64,000 nucleotides of DNA from Litorihabitans aurantiacus (GTDB lineage: Bacteria; Actinomycetota; Actinomycetes; Actinomycetales; Beutenbergiaceae): the NCBI RefSeq assembly GCF_030161595.1, contig NZ_BSUM01000001.1:1860001-1924000 (forward strand). Direction: 5' to 3'. The translations under genes were made by a program, and so were the position numbers. Below, piece after piece: positions 10,991 through 20,919 of this stretch. The stretch's first letter is position 1; each line of letters opens with the position of its first letter. The notes beneath the pieces were generated by a model. The model was not told the origin of the DNA. It saw only the letters and a list, made by a program, of their open reading frames with translations, and did not search any database.

Positions 10991-12169
10991 TCAGCCGAGC
11001 AGGGCGTCGACGAACTCCTCGGGCACGAAGGGCGCGAGGTCGTCGGCCCCCTCGCCCAGTCCCACGAGCTTCACGGGGATGCCGAGCTCGCGCTGCACGG
11101 CGACGACGATGCCGCCCTTGGCGCTGCCGTCCAGCTTGGTCAGCACGATGCCCGTGAGGTGCGCGACCTCGGCGAACACCCGGGCCTGACGCAGGCCGTT
11201 CTGGCCGGTCGTGGCGTCGAGCACCAGCAGCGACTCCGCGATCGGGGCGGTGCGCGAGGCCACCCGCACGATCTTGCCGAGCTCGTCCATGAGTCCGGCC
11301 TTGTTCTGGAGCCGGCCGGCCGTGTCGATGATGACGACGTCGGCGCCGGCCTGCGCGCCCGCGGTCACGGCGTCGTGCGCGACGCTCGCGGGATCGGCGC
11401 CGTCCCTGTCCGAGCGCACGACGTCGACCCCGACGCGGGCGCCCCACGTCGCGAGCTGGTCGGCGGCCGCGGCCCGGAACGTGTCGGCAGCGCCCAGCAC
11501 GACGTCGCGGTCCTGCGCCACCAGGAGCCGGGCGAGCTTGCCGACGGTCGTGGTCTTGCCGGTGCCGTTGACGCCCACGACCAGGACGGTGGCCGGCCGG
11601 GGCTCGCCGTCGGCACCGAGGACGGGCGACGTGGCGAGCGAGCGGTCCATGCCCGGGTCCACCTGCTCGAGCAGGAGCTCGCGCAGGAGGGCGCGCACGG
11701 CCGCCGGGTCGCGGGTGCCGTCCACGCGCAGGCGCGTGCGCAGGTTCGCGAGCAGCGCCGTCGTGGGGTCGATGCCGAGGTCGGCCTGCAGGAGCGTCTC
11801 CTCGAGCTCCTCCCAGGCGGCCTCGTCGAGGTGGTCGCGGCCGAGGACGCCGAGCAGGGCCTGACCGAGCACGCCGGAGCGCGCCAGCCGCGAGCGCAGG
11901 CGCACGAGGCGCGAGGGGACGCTCTCGGGCGTCTGCAGCGCGGGCGGGACCGCGGCCGGTGCCGTGGCCGACGGCGCGGTCGCCGTCGGAGCGGGACCGT
12001 CACCGTCGTGCTCGCGCTGCCCGCCCGAACCGGGTGCGCCGGGTGCGCCGGGCGTGGTGCCGGGGCCGGCGTGCCGCCGTCGGGCGCGCAGGACCAGCGC
12101 CGTGACGACGCCCGCGACCAGCAGGACGCCGAGGACGATCGCGACGATCGTCCAGACCTGGGTGCTCAC
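10991..12169 (-). CDS. ftsY: SRP receptor FtsY
   Basis: Membrane-associated GTPase that receives SRP-ribosome complexes. The 392-residue protein has an N-terminal membrane segment (about 7-28), as is usual in actinobacteria, then a Pro/Ala-rich linker, the N domain, and an NG GTPase core: 'VVGVNGTGKTTTVGKLARLL' (P-loop), 'AADTFRAAAADQL', 'VVIIDTAGRLQNKAGLMDEL', 'LTKLDGSAKGG', and the C-terminal 'GLGEGADDLAPFVPEEFVDALL'. The GTG start overlaps the stop of the upstream small membrane gene (GTGA). Its partner Ffh is encoded 3.6 kb away in the same orientation. Confidence 0.96.
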   Translation of the reverse strand: MSTQVWTIVAIVLGVLLVAGVVTALVLRARRRHAGPGTTPGAPGAPGSGGQREHDGDGPAPTATAPSATAPAAVPPALQTPESVPSRLVRLRSRLARSGVLGQALLGVLGRDHLDEAAWEELEETLLQADLGIDPTTALLANLRTRLRVDGTRDPAAVRALLRELLLEQVDPGMDRSLATSPVLGADGEPRPATVLVVGVNGTGKTTTVGKLARLLVAQDRDVVLGAADTFRAAAADQLATWGARVGVDVVRSDRDGADPASVAHDAVTAGAQAGADVVIIDTAGRLQNKAGLMDELGKIVRVASRTAPIAESLLVLDATTGQNGLRQARVFAEVAHLTGIVLTKLDGSAKGGIVVAVQRELGIPVKLVGLGEGADDLAPFVPEEFVDALLG

Positions 12170-12555
12170 GCGTCACCCCGTCCGTAGGCGCCCCGGCGAT
12201 CGGCCAGCGCCCGCTGGCGAGCGCCGATCGCGACGGTCAGCTCCTCGAACCTGTCCTCGTACCGCTGCGGGACGGTGAGGTAGCCGTGGTCGGGCTCCCC
12301 CTCGCGCAGGAGGTCGCTCAGCCCCACCACCTCGCCCTCGGCGGCATCGCGCATCTCGGTGACCGCGCCACCGCTGAGACGGTCGCGGCCGGGGCGGGCG
12401 GCGCTCGCGTCACCACCCTCGAGGGGGCGCATCGTCTCGCGCAGCCACGTGCGATACCCCGCCTCGGGTCGGCGCGCGAGGATCATCGCGACGAGCAGGC
12501 CCGCGGCGAGCAGCACCGCGAGGCAGACGGCCCAGAAGGCGGAGGTGGCAGGCAT
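12166..12555 (-). CDS. Small membrane-anchored protein of unknown function
   Basis: Not recognised. The ATG at 12555 gives 129 residues: one N-terminal transmembrane segment (about 4-25, 'FWAVCLAVLLAAGLLVAMIL') followed by a hydrophilic cytoplasmic part with 'LSDLLREGEPDHGYLTVPQRYEDRFEELTVAI'. A longer frame to 12609 adds a non-conserved-looking Arg-rich leader and was rejected. It sits between smc and ftsY and overlaps ftsY by 4 bp, so it is probably co-transcribed and may act at the membrane. Confidence 0.65.
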   Translation of the reverse strand: MPATSAFWAVCLAVLLAAGLLVAMILARRPEAGYRTWLRETMRPLEGGDASAARPGRDRLSGGAVTEMRDAAEGEVVGLSDLLREGEPDHGYLTVPQRYEDRFEELTVAIGARQRALADRRGAYGRGDA

Positions 12556-12633
12556 GCCCCCAGTATCCCGGCCGCGCCACGCCCGTGCGGGGTCGGGACA
12601 CGGGACCACCTCGTGAAGGTCTCGTGAGTTGAC

Positions 12634-15600
12634 TCACAGGGGCGCGACGACGCGTCCGGCCCCGGCGGCGTCGTCACCGACACCGTCCTCGTCCTCGCGC
12701 TCGATGCGCTGGCTGATGACGGCGGAGACGCCGTCGCCCTGCATCGTGACGCCGTAGAGCGCGTCGGCGATCTCCATCGTCCGTTTCTGGTGCGTGATCA
12801 CGATGAGCTGGGAGCTCGCGCGGAGCTCGCGGAAGATCTCCAGGAGCCGGCCGAGGTTGACGTCGTCGAGCGCGGCCTCGACCTCGTCCATCACGTAGAA
12901 CGGGCTCGGTCGAGCCTTGAAGATGGCCACGAGGAGCGCGACGGCGGTCAGCGACCGCTCACCGCCCGAGAGCAGCGAGAGCCGCTTGACCTTCTTGCCC
13001 GGTGGTCGCGCCTCCACCTCGATGCCGGTGGTCAGCATGTCGTCGGGATCGGTCAGGAGCAGCCGCCCCTCACCCCCGGGGAACAGCCGCGCGAAGACGC
13101 CGTCGAACTCGCGCCGCACGTCCTCCCACGCCTCCCGGAAGACCTGCTCGACGCGGACGTCGATCTCGCGCACGATCTCCAGCAGGTCGGCGCGCGAGCG
13201 GCGCACGTCGGCCACCTGCTGCACGAGGAAGGAGTGGCGCTCCTCCAGCGCGGCGTGCTCCTCGAGCGCGAGCGGGTTGACCTTCCCCAGCAGCGCGAGC
13301 GCCCGCTCGGCGGCGCGCAGCCGCTTCGTCTGCTCGGCGCGGTCGAAGGCGACGACCGGCGCCTCCTCGCCGTCGGCGACCTCGACGCCCAGGACCGGCA
13401 CCGGGACGTCGGGGCCGAACTCGGCCAGCAGCACCTCGGCCTCGAGACCCAGGTCGGCCACCGCGCGGGCCTCCAGCGCCTCGATGCGCAGCCGCTGCTC
13501 GGCGCGCGCGAGCTCGTCGCGGTGCGCCGCGTCGGACAGCTCGGCGGAGCGCCGCGCGTGCGCCTCGAGGCGCACCTTGACGGCCGCGAGGTCGGTGTCC
13601 TGCTGGGCGCGCACCTCCTGGGCGAGGTCGCGCTCGTCGGACGCCCGCGCCAGCGAGTGCTCGAGCAGGGTCAGGGCCTCACCCGCCACGCGCCGCACGT
13701 CGCGGGCCACCTCGGCGCGGGCCGCGCGTCGACGCTCCAGCTCGGCCGCGCGCACCCGGGCGGCGCGCTCGGTGCGCGCCGCACGCTCGAGGGAGGCCGC
13801 GCGGCCGGCCAGGGCGCGGGCGCGCTCCTCGACCGTGCGTGCGGCGAGCCGGGCGTCGGTCTCCGCCGCGCGGGCAGCGCGGGCCACCTCGGCCGCGGCG
13901 TCGCGGTGGGCGTTCGCGCGGTCGAGGTCGACGGCGACATCGGCCGGTGCGGCCTGCGCGGCCTCGAGCCGGGCCGCGAGCTCCGCGAGCTCGCCCTCGC
14001 GCTCCGCGCGCGAGGCCTCGGCGACGCCGATGGCCTGCGCCGCGCGCTCGGCCTCGGCGCGCGCCCCGCGGATCGCCGCACCCAGGCGCCCGAGGCGTTC
14101 GGCGACGGCGGTGAAGCGCGCGTCCGACGCGTGGAGGTCGGCGAGGGTGGCGTCGGCCGCGGCGCGGGTGCGCTCCAGCTCCTCCCGCGCCGCGGCGAGC
14201 GCGAACTCCGCGCGGTCACCGCGGCCGCGGGCCGCCTCGGCCATCCCGGCGGCCTCCTCCCGCGCGGCCGTGAGCGCGATGACGTTGCTGCTGGAACCGC
14301 CGCCGCCGCTGGCTCCCGTGGGGGTCACGACGTCGCCGTCACGGGTGACGGCCGCGGTGGGACCGACGACACCACGCGCCGTCGCCACCGCCTCGCGGGC
14401 CGCCACGAGGTCCTCGACCAGGACGACGCCGGCGAGCAGCGACGCGACGGCGCGCCCCACCCCCGCGGGCGCGACGACGTCGAGGGCCCAGACTCCGCCC
14501 GCCGGCGGGTCGGGTCGCGGAGACGGCGAAGGCGACGCGGGCGCATCGTCGTCGGGGTCGACGGGGTCGTCGGGGTCGTCGGGGTCGTCGGCCGCCACGA
14601 GGCGGACGAACCCGTGCCCGGCCTCGCGGGTCCAGCGCAGCACGTCGACCGCGGCCTCGACCGAGGTGACGACGGCGCCGTCGACCGCGTCGCCCAACGC
14701 GGCCGCGATGGCGCGCTCCCACCCCGCCTCGACCCCCAGGGCGTCGGCGAGCGGTCCACGGACGTCGGTGCGGTCGGCCGCCAGCAGCGCACCCGTCCCG
14801 TCGGTGCGCTCCAGCGAGAGCTCCAGCGCCTCGCGGCGTGCGCCCCAGCGCTCGCGCTCGGCGCGCGCGGCGCGCGCCTCCTCCTGCGCCTCGGTCAGGG
14901 CCGCCTCGGCCCGGGCGAGTGCCGCCGCCGCCTCCTCGTGCGCCGCGTCGAGCCCCTCCTCGCCCTCCTCGACACCGGCGGCCTGGAGCTCGAGCTGCGC
15001 GAACTCGGCCTCGGAGTCCACGGCGCGGCGCTCCGCGTCCTGGGCGACCCCGCGCAGCCGCTCGAGCTCGGCCGCCTGCGCCTCGGTGCGGCTGCGGACC
15101 GCCCCGACCTGCCCGGCGAGCCGCGCGAGGCCCTCGCGCCGGTCGGCGACACCGCGGTGCACGCCCGCGAGCTCGCGCTCGGCGGCGGCCGCGTCCCGCT
15201 CGGCATCCGTGCGTCCGTCGACCGCGGCGGCGAGGGCCGCCGTCGCAGCCTCCACCTCGACGGTGATCGCAGCCTCCGCCTCGCGGGCACGGGCCGCCTG
15301 GGCGTCCAGGTCGTCCGGGTCGGGTCCACCCGAACCGGTGCGGGCGGCACCACCGGCGTCACCGAGCAGCCGGCACCGCTCGTCCGCGAGCGTCGCCGTG
15401 CCGCGCAGCCGCTCGCGGAGCCCCGACAGGCGGTACCAGACCTCGGTCGCCTCGGCGAGGGCCGGGGCGGAGGCCGCCGCCGCCCGCTCGAGCGCGACGC
15501 TCTCGGCCCGCGCCGCCTCGAGCATCCGCTCGACCTCGTCCCGCGCCGCGGCGAGGGCCTCGACGTCGGCCGCGTCCGCCGCGTGGGCCGCGTGGGCCTG

Positions 15601-16304
15601 CGCGAGCTCGTCCGCCAGGAGCCGGGCGCGCGAGTCGCGCAGGTCCGCCTGGACGACGGCGGCGCGGCGCGCGACGTCGGCCTGCCGGGCGAGGGGGCCG
15701 AGCTGGCGCCGGATCTCGGAGACGAGGTCGGTGAGCCGCGCGAGGTTCGCGGCGGTGGACTCGAGCTTGCGGAGCGCCTTCTCCTTGCGCTTGCGGTGCT
15801 TGAGGATGCCCGCGGCCTCCTCGACGAAGCCCCGTCGCTCCTCGGGGGTCGCCCGGAGCACGGCGTCGAGCTGCCCCTGTCCGACGATGACGTGCATCTG
15901 TCGGCCGAGACCGGAGTCCGACAGCAGGTCCTGCACGTCGAGCAGGCGGCACGGCGTGCCGTTGATGGCGTACTCGGAGCCGCCCGAGGAGAACATCGTG
16001 CGCGAGATCGTGACCTCGGCGTAGTCGATGGGGAGCGCGCCGTCGGTGTTGTCGATCGTGAGGGTGACCTCGGCGCGTCCCAGCGGGGGCGGGAGGTGGT
16101 GCCGGCGAAGATGACGTCGGCCATCGACCCGCCGCGCAGGGACTTCGCGCCCTGCTCCCCCATCACCCACGAGAGCGCGTCCACGACGTTGGACTTGCCG
16201 GACCCGTTGGGACCGACGACGCAGGTGATGCCCGGCTCGAGACGCAGGGTCGTCGCCGACGCGAAGGACTTGAACCCTCGCAGCGTCAGCGTCCGCAGGT
16301 ACAC
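12634..16304 (-). CDS. smc: Chromosome segregation ATPase SMC, split by an apparent frameshift
   Basis: Core of the bacterial condensin that loops and segregates DNA with ScpAB. The N-terminal head starts at GTG 16304 with '[18 protein letters not shown]' and Walker A 'GPNGSGKSN'. After '[16 protein letters not shown]' the frame shifts, and the rest (head strand, coiled coils, hinge, coiled coil, C-terminal head) is in the second frame, with signature '[18 protein letters not shown]' and Walker B '[15 protein letters not shown]'. One missing base at the five-G run 16085-16089 restores '[14 protein letters not shown]'. The hinge carries an acidic DDP-repeat insertion (14543-14590). The stop lies within a small GTGAGT/ACTCAC hairpin (12624-12637). 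Confidence 0.94.
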
Positions 16305-16366
16305 GGCCCCGAGCCTAGAGGGTGGCCGCCGCGGACGGCGCTCGGACGTCGGTCAGGCGGTGGACC

Positions 16367-16789
16367 TCAGGCGGTCGGGAACCAGAGCGCGATCTCGCGC
16401 TCGGCGGACTCGGCCGAGTCCGACGCGTGCACGAGGTTGCGCTGCACCTTCTCGCCCGTGTCCGCCGCGAGGTCGCCGCGGATCGAGCCGGGCGCCGCCG
16501 TCGTCGGGTCGGTGGCTCCGATGAGCGCACGGACACCCTCGATGACGCGGTGGCCCTCGACGATCACGGCCACGAGCTCGCCCGAGCCCATGAACGCCAC
16601 CAGGGGGGCGTAGAAAGGCTTGCCGACGTGCTCGGCGTAGTGCTGCGCGAGGAGGTCGTCGTCCGCCGTGCGCTGGGCGAGGGCCGCGATGCGGTAGCCC
16701 TTCGCCTCGATGCGGCGCAGGATCTCACCGGTGAGGCGGCGCTGGACGCCGTCGGGCTTGACGAGGACGAGGGAGCGCTGGATGGTCAC
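16367..16789 (-). CDS. ndk: Nucleoside diphosphate kinase
   Basis: Transfers the gamma-phosphate of ATP to nucleoside diphosphates through a phosphohistidine. The 140 residues show '[12 protein letters not shown]', '[10 protein letters not shown]', '[12 protein letters not shown]' and the active-site His in 'NLVHASDS' (H121). The GTG start overlaps the DUF4233 stop (GTGA). In most actinobacteria ndk follows DUF4233, as here, but its other usual neighbours (rne, rplU) are missing and smc follows instead. Confidence 0.97.
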   Translation of the reverse strand: MTIQRSLVLVKPDGVQRRLTGEILRRIEAKGYRIAALAQRTADDDLLAQHYAEHVGKPFYAPLVAFMGSGELVAVIVEGHRVIEGVRALIGATDPTTAAPGSIRGDLAADTGEKVQRNLVHASDSAESAEREIALWFPTA

Positions 16790-17313
16790 GGCTCGACCCT
16801 ACCGTCCGCTCCTGAGCCGTCGGTGCCGTCGGTGCCGTCGGTGCCGTTCGCGCGGGCGTGCGCGAGCTCCGCGGCGTAGCGCTCCTCGCGCTCGACGTCG
16901 ATCCGCGCCCCGACGCGCCAGCAGATGACCCACAGCACCGCGAAGACGAGCCCGACGGCGAGCATGTGGTCCCGCATCGGCGGCACGAGGAACGCCACCG
17001 CCACCAGGCAGCCCTGGATGAAGGTGCCCAGCAGGTAGCCGACGAAGCTGCGCAGCAGCCCCGCGGCCAGGATGCAGGCGAGCGCACCACCGATCCCGAC
17101 GCCGAGGATGACGCCGGTGTCCACAGCGCGCAGCCCGTAGGCCGTCAGCGCGGCGAAGAAGACGACGAACGCCTCCAGGCCGAGCAGGGTCGAGCAGAAG
17201 AGGCGACGGGCCGAGCGCGGGGGCTTCGGCGCGGCGGGTACCTCGGGTGACCCCTGCCCCGTGCTCGGGTCGGGTGCGGACTCGGGGACGGCTGACTGGC
17301 TGATCGTGCTCAC
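16786..17313 (-). CDS. DUF4233 membrane protein
   Basis: The 175-residue protein has a Pro-rich N-terminus and about four hydrophobic segments ('[21 protein letters not shown]', '[21 protein letters not shown]', '[21 protein letters not shown]', '[16 protein letters not shown]'), which matches the DUF4233 family of four-helix actinobacterial membrane proteins of unknown function. These normally sit between folC and ndk. Here ndk is in place, but folC is 14.7 kb away beyond the dha and polysaccharide genes. The C-terminus has a GTDG repeat encoded by tandem 9-mers. Confidence 0.85.
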   Translation of the reverse strand: MSTISQSAVPESAPDPSTGQGSPEVPAAPKPPRSARRLFCSTLLGLEAFVVFFAALTAYGLRAVDTGVILGVGIGGALACILAAGLLRSFVGYLLGTFIQGCLVAVAFLVPPMRDHMLAVGLVFAVLWVICWRVGARIDVEREERYAAELAHARANGTDGTDGTDGSGADGRVEP

Positions 17314-17360
17314 TCCGTGCTCTCGTGCGTGTCGTGCGGTCTCGGTCGGACGGGACGGGC

Positions 17361-18170
17361 TCAGCGCTCGCCGAAGGCGGCCTCGAAGGCGTCCGCCACG
17401 GCGACCACGGCGTCCTCGCGGTCGGCGCCGCTGGCCTCGAGGGACACCTCCTGGCCGCGGCGCAGCCCGAGCCCCATGACGGCCAGCAGGCTGGCGGCGC
17501 TCGCGCCGTCGACCAGGACCGTCGCGTCGTAGGTCCCGACGAGCCGCACGAGCGCCGCGGCGGGCCGTGCGTGGAGGCCGTCGTGGTTGCGCACCGTCGC
17601 GGTGCGCCGGGCGACCTCACGGTGCCCCGGCGCGTCCGGCGCGCCCGGTCCGTCGAGGCCGAGGTCGAGGTGCACCCGCGGCGGCTCCCCGCCGTCGGGC
17701 ACGCGGATGGGCGCGTCGGGCGCCGCGGGCTCGCGCGGCAGCTCGAGCGCCACCTGGCGCGAGGCGTGCGCGACGGCGTCGACCACCTGGGCGACGTCGC
17801 CCCCGGTCTGCGCCGCGACGGCCGCCGCGACCGCACCCTCGACGAAGGCGCCCCCGGCCAGGACCACCCGCGGGTCCTCGAGCGCCTCGATGACGGCCTC
17901 GGCCGTCATGCGCGCCGACCCGATGTCGGCCAGGAGCACGACGCCGGAGCAGCCCGCGTCGAGCTCGGCCGCGATGGCGCGCTCGACGACGTCGAAGCTG
18001 GTGCCCAGGCGTGCGTCGTCCGTCCCGCCCGCGGGTCGCAGCACGACGTCGGGCGCCATCTGGGCCGCGAGCTCGACGACGCCCCCGGCCAGCAGCGCGG
18101 AGTGGGAGACGAGCACCAGGCCCGTGGCCCGCTCGTCGACGTGCGTGCGGCGCGCGTCGCGCCCGGTCAC
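17361..18170 (-). CDS. dhaM: Dihydroxyacetone kinase phosphotransfer subunit DhaM (EIIA-HPr)
   Basis: Passes phosphate from the PTS to DhaL-bound ADP. Residues about 15-145 form an EIIA-mannose-like domain with the active His in 'GLVLVSHS' (H23). After a linker, residues about 185-269 form an HPr domain with the phosphorylatable His in 'RNHDGLHARPAAALV' (H200). No enzyme I domain follows, so phosphate must come from the cell's general enzyme I. The GTG start overlaps the dhaL stop by 4 bp. Confidence 0.93.
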   Translation of the reverse strand: MTGRDARRTHVDERATGLVLVSHSALLAGGVVELAAQMAPDVVLRPAGGTDDARLGTSFDVVERAIAAELDAGCSGVVLLADIGSARMTAEAVIEALEDPRVVLAGGAFVEGAVAAAVAAQTGGDVAQVVDAVAHASRQVALELPREPAAPDAPIRVPDGGEPPRVHLDLGLDGPGAPDAPGHREVARRTATVRNHDGLHARPAAALVRLVGTYDATVLVDGASAASLLAVMGLGLRRGQEVSLEASGADREDAVVAVADAFEAAFGER

Positions 18171-18835
18171 GGGGTCACCGCCCGGGCGGCGGCACGCAGG
18201 AGCAGGGCGCTCGAGGCGGCGCCGGGGTCGCGATGACCGCGGCTGCGCTCGCCCAGGTAGCTGGCGCGGCCCTTCAGCGCGACGAGGTCGTCGGTGGCCG
18301 CGGCGCCGGCCTCGGCCGCCTCGGCCGCCCGTGCCAGGACGGCGGCGGGCGGGTCGCCGTCGTCCGCCGCCCGGGAGGCCGCCTCGAGCGCCGGGTGCCA
18401 GGCGTCGACCATCGTCTTGTCCCCGACCTTCGCGCGGCCGCGCGACACGACACCCTCGAGCGCGGCGTCGATCAGGCTCACGACGCCCTGCGCGTCGATC
18501 GTCGGCGCGTCGCTCACCTTCGCCGCGCGGAGGAACGCCGTCCCGTAGAGCGGACCCGCGGCGCCGCCGACCGTCGACATCAGCGTCGTCGCGACGAGCT
18601 TGAGCACGGCGCCCACGGTGGCGGGGTCGGCCTTCTCCAGCGCGGCGGTGACGGCACCGAAGCCGCGGGCGAGGTTCTCGCCGTGGTCGCCGTCGCCGAT
18701 CGCCCGGTCCAGCTCGGAGAGCTCGACGCGCTGCTGCGCGACCTCCTGCGCCGCGAGCGCCACGAACCGCAGCGCCCACGCGACGTCGAGCACCGGGGCG
18801 TCCCCGCCGTCGCCGGGAGTCTCGGGGGTGCTCAC
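18167..18835 (-). CDS. dhaL: Dihydroxyacetone kinase ADP-binding subunit DhaL
   Basis: Carries the tightly bound ADP/ATP that phosphorylates dihydroxyacetone held by DhaK. The 222 residues include the phosphate/Mg-binding motif 'LDRAIGDGDHGENLARGF', 'STVGGAAGPLYGTAFLRAA' and the C-terminal 'KGRASYLGERSRGHRDPGAASSALL'. The GTG at 18835 overlaps the dhaK stop (GTGA) and is preferred over a GTG three codons upstream. Operon order is dhaK-dhaL-dhaM. Confidence 0.95.
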   Translation of the reverse strand: MSTPETPGDGGDAPVLDVAWALRFVALAAQEVAQQRVELSELDRAIGDGDHGENLARGFGAVTAALEKADPATVGAVLKLVATTLMSTVGGAAGPLYGTAFLRAAKVSDAPTIDAQGVVSLIDAALEGVVSRGRAKVGDKTMVDAWHPALEAASRAADDGDPPAAVLARAAEAAEAGAAATDDLVALKGRASYLGERSRGHRDPGAASSALLLRAAARAVTP

Positions 18836-19829
18836 AGCCCCCACCGTAGTGCCGCGGTGCGCACGGGCGCGTCGTAGAGCTCGGTCAGCTCGGGGTCGAG
18901 GCGCAGCACGGTGACCGAGGCGCCCTGCATCTCCAGCGACGTCACGTAGCTGCCCACGAGCGAGCGGTGCACGACGACGCCGCGCTCCTCCAGCCGCGCC
19001 CGCGCGCGGCGGTAGACGATCGCGAGCTCCGAGGCGGGGGTGCCACCCATCCCGTTGACCAGGAGCAGCACCTGCTCGCCCCGCTCGAGACCGAGGTCGG
19101 CCACGACGGGGTCCAGCAGCATGTCGGTGATCTCGTCGGCGCTCGCGAGCGGGATCCGGCGCCTGCCGGGTTCGCCGTGGATCCCGATGCCGATCTCGAT
19201 CTCGTCGTCGGCCAGGTCGAAGCTGGGGCGGCCGGCGTGCGGGACGGTGCAGGCCGAGAGGGCCACGCCCATCGAACGGACCTGCGCGTTCACCCGTCCT
19301 GCGAGCGCCGCGACGGCCGCCAGGTCGTCCCCGCGCTCGGCCGCGGCGCCCGCGATCTTCTCCACCAGCACGGTGCCGGCGACACCCCGCCGGCCGGCGG
19401 TGTAGAGGAGTCCTCGACGGCGACGTCGTCGTTGACGACGACGGTCGCGACCTCGATGTCCTCGGCGTCCGCGAGCTCCGCGGCGGTCTCGAAGTTGAGC
19501 ACGTCGCCGGTGTAGTTCTTCACGACGTGGAGCACGCCCGCGCCGCCGTCCGCGGCGCGGGTCGCCACGAGGATCGGGTCGGGCGGGGGCGAGGTGAACA
19601 TGGCACCCGGGACCGCGGCGTCGAGCATCCCGGTGCCGACGAACCCGGCGTGCAGGGGCTCGTGGCCGCTGCCGCCACCGGAGACGACGCCGACCTTGCC
19701 CGTCACGGCCCCGCCGACGCGCGCGACCACGAGCTGGTCGAGCTGGACCACGAGCTCGGAGTGGGCGAGGACGAAACCCTCGACCGCCTCGGTGGTGACG
19801 TCGGCGGGGTCGTTGATCAGCTTCTTCAC
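18832..19829 (-). CDS. dhaK: Dihydroxyacetone kinase substrate-binding subunit DhaK, split by an apparent frameshift
   Basis: Binds dihydroxyacetone covalently through a His, here in 'EIGIGIHGEPGRRR' near the middle. The N-terminal frame starts at GTG 19829 behind AGGAG and reads 'KKLINDPADVTTEAVEGF', 'SGGGSGHEPLHAGFVGTGML', 'VKNYTGDVLNFE', 'VNDDVAVED'. It then breaks at about 19405-19414, and the family sequence resumes in another frame as 'LYTAGRRGVAGTVLVEKIAG'. One added base restores 'VEDSLYTAGRRG'. The partner genes dhaL and dhaM are intact, which argues for a base-calling error rather than gene loss. Confidence 0.9.
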
Positions 19830-19917
19830 GGCAGGCTCCTTCGCACGGGTGAGAGGCGTGTGGTGCGGGGCGGCGCCACGGGTCCACTGTGCCCCTCGTG
19901 CCGCCGGCGCGCCAGCG

Positions 19918-20874
19918 TCACGAGCGCGCGACGACATCCCGCGCGATCGCTCGGTGCCCCTCCGGCCGCGGGTGCGTGTCCCGGTCGCTGCAGTAGTAGG
20001 TCGCGATGCAGATCCCGGCCACGGGGGCGGGCACCGCACCCTCGCCGGCCACCGGGACGGTGATCGCGGGGTCCGCATACCCGTCGAAGGTCGCGGTGAG
20101 GTCGACGTAGCTGCCCCCGGCGTCCTCGAAGGCGGCCCGCAGCGCGGGGTCGATCTGGTCGCGGAACACCTCCAGCGTCTCCGCCGCGACGTCGGGCTGC
20201 GTGGGGCCGAGGGCGAGCCACAGATCGGGGTAGCCGATACCGACGACGGGGACGTCCGGGCCCAGCGCCTCGCGCAACCCGGTCGCGATCTGCGCGAGGT
20301 CGTCGGCGACCTCCGGGACGACGCGGTCGAGGCAGTCGCGCGAGTCCGGCGGGACGACGTCCGCGGCGTCGGGCAGGCACGGGGCGAGGTCGTTGCCCCC
20401 GAGCACGACGGTCACGAGGCGCACCTGCCCGGGGTGCTGCGCGACGACGTCGAGCGCCGCCTCGACCTGCGTGCCCGTGTAGGGGTGGCCGTCGATCGCG
20501 CGGTTCTCCGCGTCGCACCCCGGCTGCGACAGGGCCTGGGCGGCGAGCGTCCCGGTGCAGGCCAGGTTCACCAGGGTGACCTCCTCGCCCCGCGCCGCGA
20601 GGACGTCCGTGACCTGCTGCGGGAACGCGTCGCGCGTCGGGCCCGACTCGCCACCGGCGTCGCGGAACCCCGTGGCCCAGGAGTCGCCGATCGAGAGGTA
20701 GAGGTCACCCGTGAACGGTGGCGACGTCTCGCCCGTGATCGGCGCCGGCGGTTCCTCGTCGGGTCCGGTGCACGCCCCGAGCACCGCCGCCGCGACGACC
20801 GCCGCCGCGACCCCCGTCCGCACCCCGCGACGTGCCCGACCTCGTGCTCGCCCGTACCGCTCGTCCTGCCACAT
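19918..20874 (-). CDS. Secreted SGNH/GDSL-type esterase lipoprotein
   Basis: The 318-residue protein has a basic N-terminus, a hydrophobic stretch and a lipobox 'AVLGAC', so it is probably lipid-anchored outside the membrane. SGNH blocks are present: 'LYLSIGDSWATGF' (nucleophile Ser), 'VTVVLGGNDLAPC' and the C-terminal 'DTHPRPEGHRAIA' (Asp/His). Cysteines suggest disulfides. The ATG at 20874 was chosen because the signal peptide starts there; the longer frame only reads the divergent acyltransferase backwards. Its place beside the polysaccharide genes suggests a role in de-acylating or trimming surface glycan or lipid. Substrate unknown. Confidence 0.85.
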   Translation of the reverse strand: MWQDERYGRARGRARRGVRTGVAAAVVAAAVLGACTGPDEEPPAPITGETSPPFTGDLYLSIGDSWATGFRDAGGESGPTRDAFPQQVTDVLAARGEEVTLVNLACTGTLAAQALSQPGCDAENRAIDGHPYTGTQVEAALDVVAQHPGQVRLVTVVLGGNDLAPCLPDAADVVPPDSRDCLDRVVPEVADDLAQIATGLREALGPDVPVVGIGYPDLWLALGPTQPDVAAETLEVFRDQIDPALRAAFEDAGGSYVDLTATFDGYADPAITVPVAGEGAVPAPVAGICIATYYCSDRDTHPRPEGHRAIARDVVARS

Positions 20875-20919
20875 CTCGCTGCTCCCCCGTGCTCTCGCCC
20901 CGTGTGACAGTATGCCCAG

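Noticed and set aside
12790..16524. Two long plus-strand frames opposite smc
   Set aside because: Shadow frames of a coiled-coil gene; Arg/Ala/Ser-rich with no recognisable protein features.
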